Shown in pieces: positions 35,289 to 46,869 of a DNA stretch of 64,000 bases (positions within the stretch are counted from its first letter, which is position 1; each line of letters opens with the position of its first letter). Position numbers and translations under genes: made by a program. Below the pieces are notes generated by a model, which saw only the letters and a list, made by a program, of their open reading frames with translations, was not told the origin of the DNA and did no database searches. This DNA comes from Gigaspora margarita (taxonomy: Eukaryota; Glomeromycota; Glomeromycetes; Diversisporales; Gigasporaceae). The stretch covers positions 203,146-267,145 of the forward strand of contig WTPW01000350.1 of NCBI GenBank assembly GCA_009809945.1, read 5' to 3'.

Positions 35289-35482
35289 CAGCGCGGACTA
35301 TAGTATCCCCCACATCAAAGTACTCTTTCCAAAAAAATTATATGGTTGAATATAAAGTACCCGGGGGTATATCCTATATAAAAAATTTTTTCATATAAAA
35401 AATCACTTAGTATAGTACCCGGGTACTAACTTGGATTTTGCCTATAGAATATATTGTACCTGGAGTACTATAGTCCGCGCTG
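35289..35482. mobile_element. 194-bp mariner-like MITE with GC-rich ends
   Basis: The ends CAGCGCGGACTATAGTA and complement are flanked by TA at 35287-35288 and 35483-35484. The interior repeats 'gtacccgggtac'. It is immediately downstream of the small secreted-protein gene and could supply its 3' end. Confidence 0.85.
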
Positions 35483-35489
35483 TACGGTA

Positions 35490-36700
35490 TTTGGAGTCAA
35501 TACATAATAATGTTAATTTTTTTTTATAATAGCTTTTTTTTAGCTAGCTTTTTTTTCTTTCAATGTGTTTTTTTCTTTTTTATTAATATTTAATATAAAT
35601 ATAATAAATAAACATTAATAAATACATTATAATTGCTTTTAATTAAATAAGTATTGATTGCTTTTTAGTTCTAAAATAATTATAATTAAATTACTGATAC
35701 TATCATATCAATTACAAGCTAATCCACTACAAATTGATTACTAACTAGAAAGAATATATATTGATTACTATCTAGCCTGATATATATCAATTACTATTAT
35801 AATCGATAAAAATTGACAGGGTGATTAGTATCAATATATATCCACTTAGTTAGTAATTGATATATATCTATATATAAAATTTGCCGATGTTACTTAAAGT
35901 ACCAAAAGTTTATCAATATATTGCAATATTTAATGTGTATAATAAAAAAATAAAAAATATTATAAATAGACAGTAAATATTTAAGAGTGCAAATGATTTT
36001 TTTTGTAAAAGTGTTTGATAGTTATATTTTTTTTGAATTTCATAGTATGATAATGTAAATTACCTACTATGAAGGCAATATACCTAGTACTAATAATATG
36101 AAGCATTATTAGGAATTGTAGATATAAGAGTTATTTGTGTATTGGTGTGATGATAATCATTTAATATAACAAAATATTCTGATTTATATGAATTATTAGA
36201 ATTATGAATTAAATAGAAAAATCATAAAGAATTAGATTAAAAAAACAAATTGATTTAAATAAATAATTAAATAACTTAATACATGCCAAAAGTTTAGACT
36301 AAAAAAAAAAAGTCAATTTAAAATAATTAAAAAACTTACTTAATGTACCAAAAGATCTACCAACATATTGCAATATGAAAATTCTTAGTTTACTTACAAT
36401 TTTGTGTAATATATAATTTGTTGAACAAAAAATTAACTCAGTTTAAGGTTAGGTTAAGGTTAGCTTTAGGGTTAGAGGGTTTATAGTTTATTCTAAAATT
36501 TTGCAAAAAATATTTTTTTGTTAGAACTTTAGAAGCTATTTTAACCAGGATTTTTTGATATCAATATACTCATGTACATACATATATTGTACAGATAGAA
36601 ATACTCATTAATTAATTTCAGTTTTTTCATTGTATAAAAATTTACGATTTGATTGGCTAATCAACATGTGATATTTTTCACATGATAAAAATTTACAATT
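35490..36700. other. Stretch without a supported gene
   Basis: AT-rich sequence with gattactatc/gatatatatc simple words (35680-35880). A ~42-bp direct repeat (gtaccaaaagtttatcaata type) lies at 35893 and 36345. A telomere-like aaggttagctttagggttag run lies at 36449-36475. No coding or RNA feature is seen. Confidence 0.5.
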
Positions 36701-36703
36701 TTA

Positions 36704-36987
36704 GAGTGCTCTCAAGCACCTAAATTAATAGGTCAGAGCACAAATTTTAATTAGTAGAAAATAAATTATTCAGTCAAGTGGGTTTATTATTGTAATTAAA
36801 AAAAAAGATAGTCATAGACCATCTTTTTTTATCATAAAGTTGCGTTGATTGGCTAAAATTTAATATCTGCATTTCGTAAAATAAACTTTGGCAAAATTAT
36901 CGTAAGGCTTACTTCAATTAATAGTAGTATTTGTACACAATCTCTATAACTAGCAAATTACATTGAGATAGATACTTGAGAGCACCC
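36704..36987. mobile_element. 284-bp PIF/Harbinger-like MITE
   Basis: The ends gagtgctctcaagcacct and (complement of right) gggtgctctcaagtatct are flanked by TTA at 36701-36703 and 36988-36990. A related fragment lies near 23500-23570. It abuts the piggyBac-like element, whose TTAA overlaps the right TTA. Confidence 0.75.
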
Positions 36988-36991
36988 TTAA

Positions 36992-37538
36992 GGGTAGAGT
37001 GAATGTAGATCAATTTTTATATGATTTATGTAGTACAGTCGATACTGTCTAATTGCATACTGTCTAATTGCATATACTCTCTAAATGCATAAAAAATTTT
37101 GGTTTTTAACTATTAACACAAAAGAAGTTCCTATATCTTAAATGCATATACTGTCTATATGCATAAAAAAAGTCTCTGACGGATGGCATGCAATTAGACA
37201 GTATCGACTGTACTACAAAATTTTATATAGAAATCAAATATATGCTTCTAATAAAACTTTTTAGAATTATAGTCAATATTCCCCAAAATTTTGTAGTATA
37301 TAATTTGATGTTTCCTATTTTGTTATAGTAAAATTTTAAAACCTATATCATTTAAAAAAATCTATCTTTGTATATTGATAAAAAAAACTTAGATAGACCC
37401 AAATTTACTTAAGTAGTACAAAAATTGCTAATTCTGATTAGTTAGATCTATGTTGTTTACAATTCTGATTGGTTGATCACTGATTTCATATAATTACAAC
37501 ATGATCACTATTAAAAATGATCTATGTTCACTCTACCC
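36992..37538. mobile_element. piggyBac-like MITE (TTAA target), copy 2, carrying a mariner-like MITE
   Basis: TTAA lies at 36988-36991 and 37539-37542, with ends gggtagagtgaatgtagatc and complement. It aligns in inverse orientation to 8194-8563. After removing the nested 37031-37215 element it is about 360 bp, close to the 370 bp of copy 1. Confidence 0.85.
37031..37215. mobile_element. 185-bp mariner-like MITE with perfect 28-bp inverted ends
   Basis: The terminal repeats contain CAGTCGATACTGTCTAATTG and an exact complement, with TA at each end of the core repeat. Additional 'atactgtctaaatgcata' words lie inside. The perfect ends argue for a recent insertion. Confidence 0.85.
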
Positions 37539-37692
37539 TTAATTGATATGCGTGATCAGATCATCATTTTTTTATTTGGGATATTTCTACTTGTACCCAA
37601 AAACATCTCCAAAAATTCTGTGCAAACAAATCAAATGTTCGCTTTGTTTGTTTCTTGAAAAGCCGTATAAAAAACTACCTTTCGTATTCTAA

Positions 37693-37933
37693 AGCCGTTT
37701 GAATTTATAATTTCGTTTAATGTTCCCTTACTAAGCAGAGAAGAGAGATCAATTTAAACAAACATGCTAAAGTTGCAAAAATAATCACATTATTATTGGT
37801 TGGCTTATAAATATATGACTTACTGGAATTCTAAGATGCAATGAACATTCTGATTGGCTAGTTTAATTCTAGGGGGGAACTCTTGTAGCTGGAGGGTGGA
37901 GAACGTTAAACGAAATTGTAATTTCAAACAGCC
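37693..37933. mobile_element. 241-bp PIF/Harbinger-like MITE
   Basis: The ends agccgtttgaatttataatt and (complement of right) ggctgtttgaaattacaatt are flanked by TAA at 37690-37692 and 37934-37936. The following stretch to 38400 is AT-rich with a diverged ccctaatgctaacctaatg run and a ccttagggttaggatg run. No gene is seen there. Confidence 0.8.
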
Positions 37934-38410
37934 TAACAAAAAAAATTACTAACAAATTTTAGTATATACTACTATTCTTCTAATATTGTCCTAACTTTAC
38001 CCTAATGCTAACCTAATGTTAAGGCTTTATTACTTTAAATTTTGTTGTGCAGAATTTTTGGTGTTCTTGGGGTAGTTGTCAAAATGCGAGTCTCTCACAA
38101 AAAATTTTATCCCGTGATTTTTATCTAATGAAACCCCTTAGGGTTAGGATGAGATTAGAATGAAGTTATGTTAGGAATAAACTCGTTTATTAATGTTTTT
38201 GTGAAAAATCTATAGGCGTTTTATGACTCATGATAAATCAAATGTTGATTAGTACAAAGATGTTATTTTCATTTTTTTGTCAAAGGATAAAGTCAATTAA
38301 AACTACACCATTTATTAGCACTTTTTCAGGACATAAGACAAATAATGTAGGCCCTATTCAACAATTTACATTCCTAAAAGCAAGTTAGTTGGTTTATTCA
38401 ACAAAAGCAA

Positions 38411-39300
38411 ATGAGAAAAAAGCAAGAAAATATAGTAGAAAAAGAATTCAAGGTGTCAAAGACAGATATATACAGCATCAAAATTGATAATCAGCTAGAG
38501 GTTTGTGTTTCTCTATACACACTCAAGTTCTATTCCTGTTTCGATATGTATGTAATACTATACTTAAATAAATCCACTATCACTAACGAAAAATTACAAA
38601 GAAATACTTCTCTGCACCAAACCAACTCTTTAATAAATACTGAACCTATTTACATATTCATTAATAATTTTGATGTTTTTATTAAAGGAAAATATGCAAT
38701 TGCCAAACTTGAGAAGTTGGGCATATTTGATAACAAAAAGCATTCTTTATATTTTAATCAGCTTCGTAATGATCATGGTAAACTTCTTGCAATGATTCAA
38801 GATAATCGTAAATTGGATGATTTACTAGTAATTGTTAGGTCATGCTCATTGCCTAATGATTCACTTTGAAGAAGTTTTGGAACTATGTAGAATTCGTAGT
38901 CATTATTGATGAAGTAATTTTCACTAAAAGCCCTGGTATATTGGCATTAGTCTTTGGAGATAGTTGCTATGACCCAATAGTATCAAGTGCTCTCAAATGT
39001 AATTGGATAGTTGAAACATGGTTCTGGAATATGGGTATGAAATTGTAGTATTTAAAGTAAGTCACACAAGTTGTCTGACTGATGAATTTGGATTACCCTT
39101 CATAGGAATGTCCGGTGAACTTAAGAACAAGACAATTCTAGACTATCACTATAAGTTCTTTTCGTGTAGTTTTGGTTTATACTTCAGAAAGAACAATCTG
39201 GTTCTTGAAGTTATTGGTCATGCACTTCAGAATTGGGGGAACAAAGAAATGACTGATATGTTCGCTCCTTTAAACTTATTCTGTTAGTGGAACCAGATAA
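38411..39300 (+). pseudogene. NYN-domain (PIN-like nuclease) gene relic
   Basis: The first open piece (38411-38869) contains EPIYIFINNFDVFIKGKYAI, then AKLEKLGIFDNKKHSLYFNQ, then a GKLLAMIQDNRKLDDL stretch. The next frames carry KKFWNYVEFV, then FTKSPGILALVFGDSCYDPI and CNWIVETWFWNMG. The last pieces include ELKNKTILDYHYK and NNLVLEVIGHALQNW. This is the layout of fungal NYN-domain proteins. These are PIN-like nucleases with an N-terminal 'FIDxxN' motif and a 'SGDSDFxP' motif. Here the first acidic residue reads N (FINN) and the second motif reads FGDSCYDP. At least one frameshift near 38866 and another near 39030 break it. It is probably inactive. It lies inside the 11-kb inverted-arm unit. 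Confidence 0.65.
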
Positions 39301-39529
39301 ATGATGTGACATTGCACTTGTATTTTAATCAAAAGATGCAATTGCAATTAGCAAAGAATTGGCTAAAAAAAGTCCATATGAATTACAATTTAAGGAAAAA
39401 AAGTTTTTTGCTTTATAAGGCATTATATACTGTACTTTGGGGTCACTAAGATTAGCATGTCTGAATTGTTTGCCAGGTTAAGCACATTGCAGATCGTAGA
39501 CTATCAATTAACCTGTTTAAGTCTTATAA

Positions 39530-40130
39530 TAAATTTGAAAGTTTTTTAAAACTTCTAGTAATGATTTCTCAGTAACTGCTTGATCAAATTCGATAAAATT
39601 TGTTTATTTTAATTCTATAGTTTTGTAGAATTAAAAAAAAAAAAGTTATCAAAATTTTGCCTGTTAGAAGCTTAAAAAACTTAAAATATCTTAAGAAACA
39701 AATCGGGTAAAATTTTTCTTATTTGAACTTTAAACAGGGATTTCTTAACAACCAACTATTCAAATTCGATAAAAAAATCTTGATTCTGAGGATTCATAGA
39801 ATCAAAATTAAAAAAAAGATCAAATTTGAATAGCAGATTGCCAAGAAATATTCAATAAAGTTAAAAACATTTGGCCGCAGCTTCTTTTTTAAAGATATCT
39901 AAACTTTGAACGAAAATTACTTAATCCTTACCTGGTCAAATTCGCTACGACCAAATATTTTTTAAACTTTTTAATGAATATTTCTTGATGATCTGCTATT
40001 CAAATTCAATCAATTTGTTTTATTTTAATTCTATGAATTCACAGAATCAAAATAAAAAATTTTTTATCAAATTTGAATATTTGGTTGTCGAGAAATCTTT
40101 ATTAAAGTTCAAAGAAGTTATTAAAATTTA
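39530..40130. repeat. Array of hairpins / imperfect palindrome
   Basis: The phrase 'tttattttaattctatag' and its complement recur three times. Each repeat forms a local hairpin, and the whole is roughly palindromic. Motifs resemble those in the 1061-bp palindrome at 20929-21989, but no ends or target duplication are clear. 40131-40256 is plain AT-rich sequence. Confidence 0.6.
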
Positions 40131-40456
40131 ATCACTAAAAAATTTTTGAATTTTTTTTTACTAATTAAGAATTTTGGATTTCATTAAACAATGCTATTGC
40201 TATATAAATTAATTAGCTAGTTCTTAACTTGGCAGATAAATTGTTGTAGACCTTCACTATATAATCGCAAATAGAGGTGGGACATTTAAAATTTTGAGAG
40301 TAGCTATCCTCAGCATAACTACCACGGCAGTTTGGCACATTTGCCATATAAGTAGAAGTGTCATGTGCTGTATAAATACCATATGCTGTATAGATGCCAT
40401 ATACCATATACTATAAGTGTCGTATATAGTAGTGTAAGTGCCGTATATAGTATATT

Positions 40457-42616
40457 CATCAGCAAATTTATATATGCGTAATCTTGCGCAAGTTTTTACA
40501 GTATGTAAAAAAATCGTAAACTTACGTAGGATTTAGTGTAAAACTATGTAAGTCTTACAGTACGTAAGAAAATTGTAAATTTACATAAAATTTTTACGTA
40601 AATTTACGAATTTCTTATAGTATGTAAAAAAATTGTAAATTTATGTAAAAATTTTATGTAACTTTACAATTTTCTTATGGTATGTAAGAAAATCATAAAT
40701 TTACATAAAAATTTTATGTAAATTTACGATTTTTCTGACGAACTGTAAGAATACAGTCATTTTCCCTTTTCCAATTTTTGTATTGATTATATGCGATATA
40801 TAACGCATAATTGTTTTATTGTATTCATTAGTAGTTTCGAAATGGTTCGAACTGGTTTGTAACCTAATTATACCAAGCGCACATTGGACTATATTTTCGA
40901 AATGTTTCGAAATATTTTAGAACTGAGAAACCAAGCTGGATCAGTAGATCTGTAGCCTGGGTCATACCAAGGACGCGTTTGACTAATATTTTCAAAATGT
41001 TTCGAAATGTTTCAATGATCATAGTACAAGATCAGATTAGATCTGTTTATTTTTTTTTTATTTATAATTTAGATCTTCTATCAATTTTTTTTTTGTTTTG
41101 TTTCCTTTTGTTTCCTTTTGTTTAGTATCGTTTTGTTTCATTTGTTTTTTCATTTTTTTTGTATTTTTTTTCTTTATTAATTTTTTTTTATTTTATTTCT
41201 ACAAAAACACTTTTTGACACTTTGCAAGAAATCTAGCGACTTTCTGACACTTTGCGCAAGACAACACATTGTTGTTGTTCTAGTTGGTGTGTTGTAGTTG
41301 GTGTCGTTGTTGGTGTCGTTGTTGGTGTCATCGTTGGTATTGTCGCTAGCTGGTGTCGTTGTTGTTCTTGTGGAATAGCTTTACCTCTCAGTGTTCTTGT
41401 AGATGGTATTGTTGTGGGTGGTCCATTTGTTTTTCTTCTTTTGCATTCGTATGGGGTGGTCTTGCTCGTTTCTCTTGCATTTGTACAGGATGGTCTTGCT
41501 CATTCTCTTGCGCTCGTTAGGAGTCGTATTGGGTGATTTTTCTCGTTTCTCTTGCGTTTGTACAGGGTGGTATAACACTAACACTTCTGAGAAATAGTTT
41601 TTTTTTACTTCTTTACTATTTTTTTTAGAAAGTAGCGAATATAAGTGAACATAAGTGACTATAAGCGAATATGTGCAAATATAAGCGAAGATGAGCGAAT
41701 ATAAGCAAATGTAATAGTTTGTTTTTTTCGTTTTCGTTGGTTTCGTTTTTTGTTTTTGTTCTTTCTTTTTTACTTATTTTTTTTAATTTTATTTTATTTA
41801 ATTTATTCCTTACTTCTTTCAGAACTTTGCAAGAAAACGACGTAACTATTCCAGCACTTTACAAGAACACCAATTCCAACTTCTCCGGCACTTTGCAAGA
41901 AGTAGCGAATATGTACGAATATAAGCGAATATGGGCGAATATGGGTGAATATAAGCAAATATAATAGTTTATTTTTTTTCGTTTTCGTTTTTTTCGTTAT
42001 TTTTTGGTTTCGTTTTTTGTTTTTTGTTTGTTTTCTTTTTTTTTACTTCAGAACTTTGCAAGAAAATGACNNNNNNNNNNNNNNNNNNNNNNNNNNNNNN
42101 NNNNNNNNNNNNNNNNNNNTTTTTTTTGTTTTCATTTTTTTTCGTTATTTTTTTTTGGTTTCGTTCTATTTTTTTTGTCATTTTTTTTTATAATAGTATA
42201 TAATAAAATATGTAATATTTAAAATATAATATATAATAAATAAAATAAAATTTTATATTAAATTGCGAAATTTGCGAATATTGTATATTTATTGTTATTT
42301 AAAATAATTTATAATAAAAAAAAAATTTTATAATAAATTTTGAAAACTTGCGAAAACTTGCGAAAACCTGTAAAACATTCAGGTGATGGGTTTTGATATA
42401 TATCTAACCGGTTAGTAATCGATGTATATCAATTTCAAATTTACTATGCCGTAAATGTTCGTAATTATTACACCTGCGTAATACTCCGTAGTTACTATAG
42501 CATAAACTTGCGTAATTATTACCCCTACGTAATCTTCTGTACTAATCGTAAGTTTTCGTAAGTTTACACCTGCGTAAAAACTTGCGGAGGTTTACGCATA
42601 TTTTTTTTTGCTGATG
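40457..42616 (+). mobile_element. Family X inverted-end element, copy in the right arm of the 11-kb unit
   Basis: The ends catcagcaaatttatatatg and (complement of right) catcagcaaaaaaaaatatg are followed by gcgtaa and cttgcgcaagtttt words. The left arm of the 11-kb unit gives the empty site (catattgtacaagaa), so only about 2 bp (tt) appear duplicated. The interior holds gtaaatttacg repeats, ggatcagtagatctgtagcc, T-rich tracts, a GTTGGTGTCGTT minisatellite (41270-41360) and gcgaatataa units (41630-41710 and 41905-41965). No transposase is found. Frames such as 41252-41536 are translated minisatellite. Confidence 0.75.
42071..42119. other. Assembly gap (49 n)
   Basis: A run of n lies in the T-rich part of the family X element. 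Length and content are unknown. Neighbouring frames crossing it are meaningless. Confidence 0.95.
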
Positions 42617-43884
42617 TTGTACAAGAAATGCTGCATATCATTTAAGTGTTATATGCTAAGGAATGTTAGAAACTTGGTTCAGTCTAGTTCTGGTTTGGTT
42701 TTTAAAAAGTTTGACCTGATCTAGTTAAAAGCGACTTCATAACCCAAGTTTAGGTAATATAAAATTACGCAGCTTCAAAACCAAAGTTTATAAAACATCA
42801 TCCAATTTTTATTACTGTATATATATGATTTTTTACTGATTAAATTTTATATCTAACATATTTTAATAATTTACAAATGAAACCCTTATATGAGTGCACC
42901 AATTGAAAAAGGCACTACAACAATCTAAGTATATTACTGATTACATATTATATTAATGTTATCGAAAGCTTGATCTGCATCATGATAATTAATCAGTAAT
43001 ATACTTAAATTGCTGAGGTGCCCTTTTCTCTTGGCGGCATTTAAAATATATTAAATGTTTTTGGAGCATTAAGTCTAGACTATAATTAATCAGTAATATA
43101 CTTAAATTGCTGAGGTGTTCTTTTCTCTTAGCGGCATTCAAAATATATTAAATGTTTTTGGGGCATTAAGTCTAGACTATATGAATGTCTAGAATTGGCC
43201 CGTATGATTTGTTTACTAGTCTTTAAATGCTAATTGGCACTTCGGAATTATGATTTTTGAGATTTTAGATTAATTTTAATAAAAAATTCTAAATTCACTT
43301 AAATCTTATTTTCGCTTACAATATATGTACAGTACTAACTAACCAAGAAACATTTAAATAAAGCAAATTTAAACATATCTTAAGCACTAACCTAGATAGT
43401 TCATTACTAGCAGGCCTATTCCATTTTAAACCTATTAGTTCTAAAAAAAAGAAGAAACTATTAGAAAACAGTTTACTTTAACATAAATTAAAATTTAAAA
43501 GCTTTACAAGTGGGTTATATAAAAAATAGCAACAGAGTTTAAAAAGTTTCTAAATACCACTCTTTTTATATAGTAAATGAGATGATATGCTATGTTACAT
43601 TTCTTCTTTTAGGATAATTGCAAAGGTTTTTTTGAGATTCAGAATAAAGGTTATTACATAATAAATGACCCAAAATAAATGCATTTGTCTCATACTTCTC
43701 ATGTGCACTTTACTCATGGCATAGCATAAAGCTCTAATCATGGTATACTATGCCTATTACAACTATCCTATTGCCACATACGGCATAACGGCAATATAAT
43801 CTAGAGGTAGTACAGCCTTGATGTCATAGCTGTAATGCCATGGGTAGTGACTATTCTAATAAAAGTTTGCACCATTAAGTATAT

Positions 43885-44535
43885 GCGAAAGATATGCTTG
43901 TTATATCAAAAATGAATTTGGGGTCTAATGAAAACCAACTAGTAATATGGTTAACAACTTATATTGATGCTGATAGAAATTAACAATTTCAGAGCATGGT
44001 TTTTGAAGAGAATTATGAGGATCCAACTATGTGAAACCCAAAAAAAATAAAATTAATATTGCAAGAAAAAGAACTTTGGAGAAAAGAGTTGTGTTTAGAA
44101 TGTAAAATATATAAAAATAAGGAATTGCAAAGTAATCATTACAAGTAAATTGCTGCACAAGGAAGATTATAACCTCCCAACCAGATTTTATTGCACAAAG
44201 GTTAGCTGTTGTGCAACTAATAGAAAATGCAGGTTATTTGTGTATTTTTTACTCAAAATTTTATTGCAAACTCAATTTTATTGAAATGTATTGGGGTGTA
44301 ACCAAGTGTTATACAAGAAGCCATTGCGATTATTCTTGGACTAGCTTATAGCAAACTATTTCATATGCACTTGACTCTGTTAACCTTGTTACAATCAGAA
44401 GATTGCTAAAAATTCTAGAGGTATATGGAATTGTATTATGAAGGACTAATAGAAAAATTGGCTAAATTCACTTGTAAAAGATTAAGTCACATAGGCAAAT
44501 TCCACAATTAGAATTGGTTTTCTTTGTTCAAGAAA
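43885..44535 (+). mobile_element. Fungal DDE transposase relic, C-terminal half
   Basis: One frame reads KKIKLILQEKELWRKELCLE. Another continues CCTRKIITSQPDFIAQRLAV, then LIENAGYLCIFYSKFYCKLN, FIEMYWGVTKCYTRSHCDYS and DSVNLVTIRR. The core corresponds to the 'FYPKFHCELNFIExYWG' block of a DDE transposase family frequent in fungi. The glutamate of LNFIE fits the position expected for the third catalytic acid, but the superfamily (IS630/Tc1-like) is inferred. At least one stop (after HCDYSWTSL) and frame changes break it, and no ends were found. It begins just outside the right end of the 11-kb unit. Confidence 0.65.
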
Positions 44536-44700
44536 ACAGAAATTGAATTAATTTGTAAGTTTTTTTTTTTTTTTTTTTTTAAAAAAAATCCAATCTAGTT
44601 AATTCATATTTATTCTATTAGACCTAATGAATAAAATCAATTTTAAACTTTAGAACTGAAACAAAGCTTGAGGAATTTTTTTTTAATTTTTAAAAACTTA

Positions 44701-45860
44701 CAGAAGGGTGACAATAAATTGTGGACAATTTTTAAAAATTTATACCAAGCTAAATAAATATAATATCAAGCTAAAAATTATATAAAAAGTTTATTAAATC
44801 TAAGGCTTTTAAATAAAAAAAAATTATAAAATTCTATGCAGTAGTTTTTAAAATAATCAAAATAACACAAAATTGTGTAATGTTATACTAGTACGAAATT
44901 AGTAATTTTAATATAACTTATATAATAAATAGAATTACTAAATATAGTAATATATAAACTTAATTTTTTTATTAAATAAATTAATTTTTTTTTAAATAAT
45001 ATTATTTAATATAACAAATTATATATTTTTTTGAGAGTTATCATTCATCGCCAGTGTGATGCATCACCACCCCTGATCGACCAATCGGGATGCAGGATCA
45101 GGTGTAATGTGAAATCAAAGCAAAACAATATTTTTTTAAAAAATCGCTTCTAACTTAAAATTTTGACTAAGAAACTACACTTTTTTCTTGACAAAAAAAA
45201 TTCCTTGCAAAATTTTGGATTAGGAGGGCATCTAACTCTTGTACTGCAAAACCCTAATCCTAATCGTAATGCGGCCGCTATTTGTTTTGTTTTGATTAAT
45301 GTAAAATCAAAACAAACAAAATGATTGGTCGATCAGGGGGTAGCGATGCATCGCACTAGCGATGAATGTTAAAAATCTATTTTTTTAACATTTTTAAAAT
45401 TTTTAAAAAATATTTATAAAATTATTATATATAGCAATAAAAATTATTACTTTTAGAAATTAATTAATTTAAATTAATATTTTAACTTTTACTTTAAAAA
45501 ATCATAAAAAATTTAAAATTTTTTAAAAAATTATAAAAATTTCAAATTATATATAATTTGTTATATTAAATAACTTTATAAAATAAAAAATTTAGTTTAT
45601 TTAATAAAAAATTAATTTTTACTATAAAAATATAATTTTAATGATTTTTTTAATATTACTAGCTTCATACTAGTATAAAATTACACAATTTTGTATTATT
45701 TTAATTATTTTAAAACTACTGCATAGAATTTTATAATTTTTTTTTATTTAAAAGCCTTAGATTTAATAAACTTTTTATATAATTTTTAGCTTGATATTAT
45801 ATTTATTTAGCTTGGTATAAATTTTTTAAAAAGTGTCCACAATTTATTGTCACCCCCCTG
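44701..45860. mobile_element. 1160-bp palindromic mariner-like element carrying another MITE
   Basis: The ends cagaagggtgacaataaatt and (complement of right) caggggggtgacaataaatt are flanked by TA at 44699-44700 and 45861-45862. Arms of about 0.3 kb are nearly identical, for example tatcaagctaaaaattatat and attctatgcagtag. No transposase. The MITE 45042-45368 is inserted near the centre. Confidence 0.8.
45042..45368. mobile_element. 327-bp MITE with 'cattcatcgc' ends
   Basis: The ends share cattcatcgcyagtgygatg and tgatcgaccaat in inverted order, with TTA on each side (one extra t at the left). The centre holds a degenerate aaaccctaatcctaatcg run. The GC-balanced ends contrast with the host element. 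Confidence 0.75.
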
Positions 45861-45869
45861 TACAAAATA

Positions 45870-46615
45870 AACCTTGAAATATGTGTATGCATAATTATTA
45901 ATTTTTTTTTAAAAAAAAATTTAAAGCCTGTAAGATAAACCTGGGACATCAAAAAGCATATGTATAATTTTTTTGGAGAATTTTTTTAAAAAATTTTAAT
46001 TTTACTTTTTTTAAAAAAAAAATTTTTTTTTTTTTGTTTAAAGAAAAATTTTAATTTTTTTTTTAAAAATGCATTTTTAGCTTGGCATTAGCAATGATTG
46101 GTAGAGATTGGTAACAATAAGTAAAAATTAGAATATTAAAGCCATGGGGTATAAGTGATTTATTAATAGCTTTATAATTCAAATATGGTCTTTGGTAAAA
46201 GAATAAAAGCATTGCACAAATAAAAAAATTCAAGTTGCACATAGTTTAAATTAAATAATATATTGATATTATTAAATTTGTAAACTTTATTATTTGTAGC
46301 TAGGAACCATATATATATATATGTACTATTTAACTTGAATGATCACATGACCTCACAGAAAATATACATAAATTAACATTTTAGACAATTTTAATTTTTT
46401 GGATATAAAATAGAAAAGGTCATGTGATTTTAGTTTTTCAATGTTGTGTACTGTATTAATCTAGATCAGGTTATCACTTAACTAGATCAATCTAATTGAT
46501 TGATTTAAATAAAAGGTATATGATGTAATTTATTAAGCATTAGAATATAATTTATTAGTATAATATTAATAAAGACTATACTAAACAATATAATAATAAA
46601 ATAATAAAAAATAGA
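45870..46615. other. Stretch without a supported gene
   Basis: Homopolymer-rich A/T tracts (45900-46060) and unremarkable AT-rich sequence. No frame, RNA or repeat end is recognised. Confidence 0.5.
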
Positions 46616-46621
46616 AGTTTG

Positions 46622-46868
46622 CTATTTATCGCCAGTAGTGATCATCACCAATGTATATTTTGTATTTTTAAATTTTGTTTATGAAATCACTTTTGAGGCT
46701 TTAACAAAAAAATTTTCTCGTATAATTTTGGTATAAACTATGCCCCCTGCCTCATCCCAGTTCTTACCCTAACTCTAATATTAATCAAATTTTAATTTTT
46801 ATTTTGGCAAAAAACTTTTTATTAATTTTTGTTAATCACTAGTGATGATCACCACTGGCAATAAGTAG
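46622..46868. mobile_element. 247-bp MITE related to 45042-45368
   Basis: The ends ctatttatcgccagtagtga and (complement of right) ctacttattgccagtggtga share the gccagt-gtgatcatcac core with the element at 45042. The centre reads ttaccctaactctaatatta. No clear duplication was found. Confidence 0.65.
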
Positions 46869-46869
46869 T

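Larger units (their letters stand above)
32880..43877. mobile_element. ~11-kb unit bounded by ~1.4-kb inverted arms
   Basis: The left arm (about 32880-34303) is the reverse complement of 42617-43877 plus 40257-40456. The right arm is split by the family X element at 40457-42616. Outer ends match as aatagtgcaa against the complement aatggtgcaa, followed by tagttactacccatgg. Matching inner words include tttgacctaatctagtt and gtgggaacatttaaaatttt. Each arm also contains a tandem duplication near 33590-33790 with ctagacataatgctccaaaa. Between the arms lie the small secreted-protein gene (34885-35276), the NYN relic (38411-39300) and several MITEs. No transposase is seen inside and no clear target duplication was found. 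It could be a large non-autonomous transposon carrying host genes, or an inverted segmental duplication. Confidence 0.75.

Noticed and set aside
41252-41584. Overlapping frames on both strands with VVVGVVVG repeats
   Set aside because: Translated GTTGGTGTCGTT minisatellite inside a family X element.
41945-42193. Frames crossing the run of n
   Set aside because: They span an assembly gap and T-rich repeat.
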